64,000 nt of DNA from Pseudomonadota bacterium (lineage in GTDB: Bacteria; Pseudomonadota; Gammaproteobacteria; Burkholderiales; Thiobacteraceae), in NCBI GenBank assembly GCA_021812385.1, contig JAKANO010000003.1, positions 124,001 to 188,000 on the forward strand, read 5' to 3'. A model generated the notes under the pieces. That model saw nothing but the letters and a program-made list of their open reading frames with translations. It had not been told where the DNA came from and did no database searches. The translations under genes and the position numbers were made by a program. This document shows, piece by piece, positions 60,308-64,000 of this stretch (positions are counted from its first letter, which is position 1; the number at the start of each line of letters is the position of its first letter).

Positions 60308-61570
60308 ATGCGGGTGGAGAAAAATTCTGCTGGCGATTTGCTGCGCTTGAAAAAAGGATTTAACAGCATGGCCAATTCTTTGCAGGATCGTCTGGCGGAA
60401 CTTGAATTGCGCATGCGCGCGGTGTCAAACGAGCTCGCAGTGAAACAAGAAGAAGCCGAACAGAGCAATCGGGCCAAGTCCAATTTTTTAGCAAGCGTCA
60501 GTCACGATTTGCGCCAACCCATGCATGCGATCGGATTGTTTGCGGCCACCTTAAAGCATCGCGCGATCACCCCCGAGCAGCATGAACTGGCGCAGCGCAT
60601 AGAAGATTCGGTCGCCGCGCTGCAAAGTATGTTCGACGGTTTGCTGAATATTTCCCGGATGGATTTCGGCATGCTCGAACCAAATTTGCAGCCCTGCGAT
60701 TTGGCGGGGCTGTTGCAGCGCGTCGGGCAAGCGTTCCGGCCCTTGGCCGAACAAAAAGGCTTGAATGTGCGCATGCATGTTCGCCCGGCGTGGGTGAATA
60801 GCGACCGTATCTTGCTCGAGCGCCTATTGAACAACTTAGTGGCCAATGCCATATGCTATACCGAGCGCGGCGGCGTGTTGCTGGCTTGCCGGCGCCGCCA
60901 AGGGCAATGGGTGGTGCAAATATGGGATAGCGGCGTCGGCATGTCTGCCGAGCATCTGCCTAAAATATTCGAGGCGTACTACCAAGTCGGCAATGCGGAA
61001 CGCAACAGCGCCCAAGGCGTGGGCTTGGGTTTGGCCATCGTGTCGGGGATTGCGCGCCTGCTGCACTACAAAATCGAAGTCTATTCGCGGCCTGGGCGGG
61101 GCAGCGTATTCAATCTCATGCTCCCCATTGCCGAAGCAACTCAGATCAAGCGCCGTAGCGCTGCGGAGCGGCAGTTAGGACAGTTCAACTACGAGCGCGT
61201 GCTGGTCATCGAGGACGATCAAGCAGCGCGAGAAGCCTTGCAAGGCTTGCTTTCCAGTTGGGGGCTCGACGTGCTGACCGCCGCTGATCACGCGCAGGCC
61301 GGCAGCCGTATCGATCAGGATCAGAAAGCACCGGCGCTGCTCATCTGCGATTATCGCTTGCCGCAAAAGAGCGGCGTGGATACAGTCGCCGCGCTGCGTA
61401 AACGCTTGGGTGTCGCTGTGCCGGCCATCCTGATCAGCGGCGATACCATGCCCGAATCCATCGTGATCATGCAAGCGAGCGGCTTGCCGATTTTGTACAA
61501 ACCGGTGCGGCCTGCCAAATTGCGGGCGTTGATGACGAGCTTGTTGGCGCGCGGAAGCAAAGCGTCGTAG
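60308..61570 (+). CDS. hybrid histidine kinase, N-terminally truncated
   Basis: 420 aa starting inside a HAMP domain (GDLLRLKKGFNSMANSL). A coiled coil leads to the phospho-His box SHDLRQP (His66), the N box LLNNLVANAICYT, and G boxes DSGVGM and GVGLGLAI. A receiver domain follows with Asp348 in ICDYRLP and Lys in YKPVRP. All catalytic residues are present, but no membrane segment or sensor domain remains. The start at 60308 has only a weak AAGG upstream, so translation is uncertain. Confidence 0.85.
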   Translation: MRVEKNSAGDLLRLKKGFNSMANSLQDRLAELELRMRAVSNELAVKQEEAEQSNRAKSNFLASVSHDLRQPMHAIGLFAATLKHRAITPEQHELAQRIEDSVAALQSMFDGLLNISRMDFGMLEPNLQPCDLAGLLQRVGQAFRPLAEQKGLNVRMHVRPAWVNSDRILLERLLNNLVANAICYTERGGVLLACRRRQGQWVVQIWDSGVGMSAEHLPKIFEAYYQVGNAERNSAQGVGLGLAIVSGIARLLHYKIEVYSRPGRGSVFNLMLPIAEATQIKRRSAAERQLGQFNYERVLVIEDDQAAREALQGLLSSWGLDVLTAADHAQAGSRIDQDQKAPALLICDYRLPQKSGVDTVAALRKRLGVAVPAILISGDTMPESIVIMQASGLPILYKPVRPAKLRALMTSLLARGSKAS

Positions 61571-61573
61571 TTT

Positions 61574-62137
61574 CTACAGCGCTATATCATCATTCGCATG
61601 TTCACTGGGGCAATGCCGTTCTTGCCAGTCCACCAAGCGGCGGCGCATGCGCTGGAAGTGGGAGCCGCGCCAGTAGATGCGCCCGCATTCCGGGCAATGC
61701 TTCACCACCTGCGCCACCGGGCGCGATTCGGCGGGAACGCGCGCGTAATGAGCAGCGTTCGCTTCCTCCAGCGGCGCGTTATCCAGCAGGCAGCGGCTAA
61801 ACGCCTGTCCCAGCCAATCCAGATCGAAGCGCGCGGCGAGAAATTCGGCATGCTCATCCAGCGTTCCTTGCTGCAGCAGAATCGCAACATCGCGCGCCAG
61901 CTTGTGCTCCATGATGTTCCGGTCCAGCGTCAGCAGCCAGCGCCCCTCATCCACGGCTTCGCGCAGGATTTGGCGGTCGGGTACGCCGTCGCTGGCAAGC
62001 CGGGTATCGAAACCGGCCGCACGCAGAAAGCGCGCCAAATGCGCCAGCATCTCGTCGCAGTGAAAGCGCGGCTGCTGCCCGGCGTCCAAGGCCATTGGAC
62101 GGGACACGGCGAGCGCAAGAGTAGGGTCTTTGTGCAT
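61574..62137 (-). CDS. Mut7-C RNase-domain protein with zinc ribbon
   Basis: 187 aa. PRFHCDEMLAHLARFLRAAGFDT and DRQILREAVDEGRWLLTLDRNI are the PIN-like Mut7-C motifs with acidic residues for metal binding. The C-terminal CPECGRIYWRGSHFQRM supplies two of the zinc-ligand cysteines; a third is in ERHCPSE. Predicted nuclease, with no known substrate in bacteria. ATG at 62095 is an alternative start; neither has a clear ribosome site. Confidence 0.85.
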   Translation of the reverse strand: MHKDPTLALAVSRPMALDAGQQPRFHCDEMLAHLARFLRAAGFDTRLASDGVPDRQILREAVDEGRWLLTLDRNIMEHKLARDVAILLQQGTLDEHAEFLAARFDLDWLGQAFSRCLLDNAPLEEANAAHYARVPAESRPVAQVVKHCPECGRIYWRGSHFQRMRRRLVDWQERHCPSEHANDDIAL

Positions 62138-62248
62138 TTCTATAATATGGGCGCGGCACGACTGTTTTTCAATGGATTGCGGACGAACAGTCCAGGCAAC
62201 ACCGTGCTTGGTCAGTGCGTTACAAAGCGCAAATGGGCTGGCGGCGCT

Positions 62249-62650
62249 TCAAGGCTGGCAAATGGGATTTGCGTGTCGCGCGATTAGCTGCCATGACGCG
62301 CCCACTGCCCGCCAGACGTTTGTGAAACGACGTTGGACTTGCGGCGCTGCTGCAGCGTCAGTGACCAAGTCATGCCCCATGACAATGACGACTTCGCCTT
62401 GCCGTGCCGTCACCTCGATATGCTCATCATAAGATGCGTGTGCAATCACGCCCCGTTGAAGCAGCTTAAGTACTTCGTCCTTGCCAAGAACGCGATTGAT
62501 GGGTGAATTGACGATCAACGCATCGGACCACAGGCGGTTTAGGCAATCAATGTCCTTGGCAAGGTAGGCTTGGCGGCTTTGCTCCTGTAATGCCGCAATA
62601 TGAGCACGCCAGTCGGATGTTGAGAGGTCGGTGGTTTCGGATAGGGTCAT
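62249..62650 (-). CDS. NTF2-like protein (SnoaL/DUF4440 type)
   Basis: 133 aa. An N-terminal helix (HIAALQEQSRQAYLAKDIDCLNRL), then strands DALIVNSPINRVLGKDEVL, VIVMGHDLV and RRFTNVWRAVGASWQLIARH have the cone-shaped NTF2-like plan. Function unknown; relatives are enzymes or ligand-binding proteins. AAAGGAG lies before the ATG. It lies just beyond the last attC site, but without an attC of its own. Confidence 0.8.
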   Translation of the reverse strand: MTLSETTDLSTSDWRAHIAALQEQSRQAYLAKDIDCLNRLWSDALIVNSPINRVLGKDEVLKLLQRGVIAHASYDEHIEVTARQGEVVIVMGHDLVTDAAAAPQVQRRFTNVWRAVGASWQLIARHANPICQP

Positions 62651-62736
62651 GGGATGCTCCTTTCTGTTTTAGCGGTCGATGGAAAAATTAATGTATGTCT
62701 GGCAAAGCGGCGTTTTATTCAGAATGCATCGGAATC

Positions 62737-62793
62737 GCCTAACGAAGGTGAATAAAAACCATTTGAACGTCCGAGTTGATGGCATTGTTAGGC
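62737..62793 (-). other. attC: attC site (57 bp), partly degenerate
   Basis: On the minus strand, GCCTAAC (R'', 62793-62787) and GTTAGGC (R', 62743-62737) are perfect complements, and CATCAACTCGGACG looks like an L'' box. The matching L' complement is missing and the middle has no stem, so folding would be weak. R'' begins 7 bp after the stop of the 236-codon ORF. Confidence 0.7.
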
Positions 62794-62800
62794 AACGATT

Positions 62801-63511
62801 TCATATTTTCGACCGCAACCAGTTGTGCAAGATAACCTCAACCAATGCGCGTGCCTCGCCAATATCCATAGGATCAGCGGGCGGAGTGGTTGACTCTTTT
62901 CCGTGCCGAGAATCATCACCAACGGCACCCGGGCTGTTTGCAGTACGTTTGAAACGCTTGATGGATGTCTTTGTCGCCCATCCGTGATTTACAATTTTAT
63001 CTAGGCCACCAACGTCTTCTTCTATTACCTCATAAAGGCGATACAGGCTAACCCAATTATGTTCGTCTGTACCAAGAAGCCTTAGCGCTTTCGCAACATT
63101 TAGGTTCGTTAAACCCAATTTAATCCACCCGGGGACGCTATGCGCCGGATGGATTACTTCCTTTGTTCCGTCGGATCGCGTTATTTCAACGCCAATAGTT
63201 GCTCTGGCATGGATTGTGTCTGATAAGGTAACAAATACGTCTCTGCCGCCGTCAGGTCTCACCCTTGCAGTATTAGCAACGTGCAATGGTGTTCTTCCCC
63301 CAAGAGACAGGCGAACAGCGCCTGTCAACACTTTCAGAATATCTGCGGCAAGTGAAGCGAGTTCTTCTGGATTGGTAAGCTCTTCGAATCTGTTTGACTC
63401 AAGGAAGTACTGCCCATTCCTCTCAAGCACACGGAGATCATCGTCTACAAGGGATTTGCTCAGCTCTTTCAGATCGAGCGCGTCACCATTTAGCTGAACT
63501 TCCCATTTCAC
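62801..63511 (-). CDS. cassette protein of unknown function
   Basis: 236 aa from the GTG at 63511 (AGGA upstream), only 16 bp after the core GTTAGGC of the preceding attC. The first half is strand-rich (WEVQLNGDALDLKELSKSL, GQYFLESNRFEEL). The end, SRHGKESTTPPADPMDIGEA then VILHNWL, resembles C-termini of HEPN-like or abortive-infection proteins by eye only. It is soluble, lower in GC than the chromosome, and has no recognised family. Confidence 0.7.
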   Translation of the reverse strand: MKWEVQLNGDALDLKELSKSLVDDDLRVLERNGQYFLESNRFEELTNPEELASLAADILKVLTGAVRLSLGGRTPLHVANTARVRPDGGRDVFVTLSDTIHARATIGVEITRSDGTKEVIHPAHSVPGWIKLGLTNLNVAKALRLLGTDEHNWVSLYRLYEVIEEDVGGLDKIVNHGWATKTSIKRFKRTANSPGAVGDDSRHGKESTTPPADPMDIGEARALVEVILHNWLRSKI

Positions 63512-63527
63512 TAGGTCTATCCTCGTT

Positions 63528-63597
63528 GCCTAACGTTCTAGGTCAGGGACGCTGCGCGGCTTTATCGCGCAGCGTCCCCTGCACCGCAGGGTTAGCC
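63528..63597 (-). other. attC: attC site (70 bp), well-formed
   Basis: On the minus strand, GGCTAAC (R'', 63597-63591) and GTTAGGC (R', 63534-63528) pair at six of seven positions. Between them GGTGCAGGGGACGC pairs with GCGTCCCTGACC leaving two unpaired Gs, the extrahelical bases typical of attC. The central stem GGGACGCTGCGCG/CGCGCAGCGTCCC (63546-63558, 63566-63578) is perfect. The TAA stop of the next ORF lies within R''. Confidence 0.85.
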
Positions 63598-64000
63598 CAC
63601 TTTCAAGCACAACACACCAAACCACTGTTGTACCAACGTGAGCTTGATAGCAGCAGTAACTCCGATTGCAAATGCTGCGATGAGAAGCCCTCCCAGCCAT
63701 ACCCACAAAGTGTATGGCACATGCTTGTATAACCAGTGAAGAGTGACGCGGTCGGGTAGGTGCAATGATTGCTGTGAAGCCATTTCTTGCGGCTCCTGAG
63801 GTGAATTCGCAGCAGCGAGAATTGACGGGTTTTCACGAATTCTTGTGAGTGCTGCGGATACAACCCCAAGGATTCTTTCGACAGAGTTGAATGTTGGGCT
63901 GTTGAAGAAGTTGCTTACGCCTTCGTTGTATGCCGTTACAACCATGCTGCTGTAAGAGTTCTTTCCAAGAAGGTCGTCAAATAAGTCCCGGAGCTCAATA
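63592..64000 (-). CDS. cassette protein with C-terminal membrane segment, 5' end outside window
   Basis: The frame is open to the window edge; the ATG at 63945 would give 117 aa, but coding continues upstream (ELRDLFDDLLGKNSYSS), so the gene is probably longer. A soluble N-terminal part is followed by one hydrophobic segment (LWVWLGGLLIAAFAIGVTAA) and a short tail. The stop codon is inside the attC R'' box. Family not recognised. Confidence 0.65.
   Translation of the reverse strand, partial: IELRDLFDDLLGKNSYSSMVVTAYNEGVSNFFNSPTFNSVERILGVVSAALTRIRENPSILAAANSPQEPQEMASQQSLHLPDRVTLHWLYKHVPYTLWVWLGGLLIAAFAIGVTAAIKLTLVQQWFGVLCLKVG

Larger units (their letters stand above)
62737..64000 (-). mobile_element. 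distal end of an integron gene-cassette array
   Basis: Two attC-like sites (63528-63597 and 62737-62793) lie behind two leftward ORFs, in the order gene-attC-gene-attC. Both sites have the core GTTAGGC at their left end. Genes and sites share one direction, so the integrase gene should lie to the right, outside the window. The ORFs are lower in GC than the chromosome and have no known function, as is usual for cassettes. Confidence 0.8.

Noticed and set aside
62249-62650. NTF2-like gene as a third integron cassette
   Set aside because: No attC follows its stop codon, and 86 bp separate its start from the preceding core site, more than usual. It could be chromosomal, so it was not counted in the array.

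Overview
The window is 64 kb of a proteobacterial chromosome of high GC content. The gene order fits a betaproteobacterium, probably in or near the Nitrosomonadales (inference from rpe-gph-trpEGDC, the mra/fts/mur cluster, lpxC, secA, rplM-rpsI-argC-bactofilin-erpA; no database search was possible). No rRNA or tRNA gene, CRISPR array or prophage was seen.

Layout. 1-5.5 kb: end of rpe, then gph and trpE-G-D-C, with a GxxExxY gene lodged between trpD and trpC inside an inverted repeat. 5.5-6.1 kb: a ParE/RelE-type toxin-antitoxin pair. 6.1-12.1 kb: porin, coq7, a small DUF gene, OsmC, thioredoxin, secB, an SH3-like protein, gpsA and a small gene. 12.1-17.6 kb: an orphan ParA, a small Cys/His protein, then a minus-strand run of flavoprotein, trypsin-like protease and FHA membrane protein, followed by a small membrane protein. 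17.8-20.6 kb: a GGDEF-EAL receptor. 20.9-38.9 kb: the complete division and cell-wall cluster mraZ-rsmH-ftsL-ftsI-murE-murF-mraY-murD-ftsW-murG-murC-murB-ddlB-ftsQ-ftsA-ftsZ, with a four-box MraZ operator in front. 39-44.8 kb: lpxC, a small membrane protein, a DciA-like gene, an M23 peptidase, secA and trmL. 44.9-51.1 kb: half of an MSHA-type pilus locus (mshE, mshG, five or six prepilin-like genes) whose ATPase carries a c-di-GMP-binding N-terminus. 51.2-56.1 kb: rplM, rpsI, argC, a coiled-coil membrane protein, bactofilin, erpA, citrate synthase. 56.1-61.6 kb: a MoaD-like protein with an abnormal tail, a GspE-type ATPase, a NarL-type regulator, three tiny minus-strand genes, and a hybrid histidine kinase that has lost its sensor half. 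61.6-62.7 kb: a Mut7-C protein and an NTF2-like protein.

The last 1.3 kb (62,737-64,000) looks like the distal end of an integron gene-cassette array: two attC sites, both oriented leftward, each directly behind a leftward ORF of unknown function and low GC. The integrase should lie beyond the right edge.

A second theme is colonisation by short inverted-repeat elements. At least five unrelated families occur: CGCAAAGGA-type, CACGGAGTACACAGAGG-type, GAGCGGTGAACGG/CCGCTCCC-type, GGGAGAGGG-type, and the palindromes behind the GGDEF gene and ftsA. Some have entered essential genes and are translated: the trpG tail, the murC/murB junction and the middle of murB. One pair encloses the GxxExxY gene.
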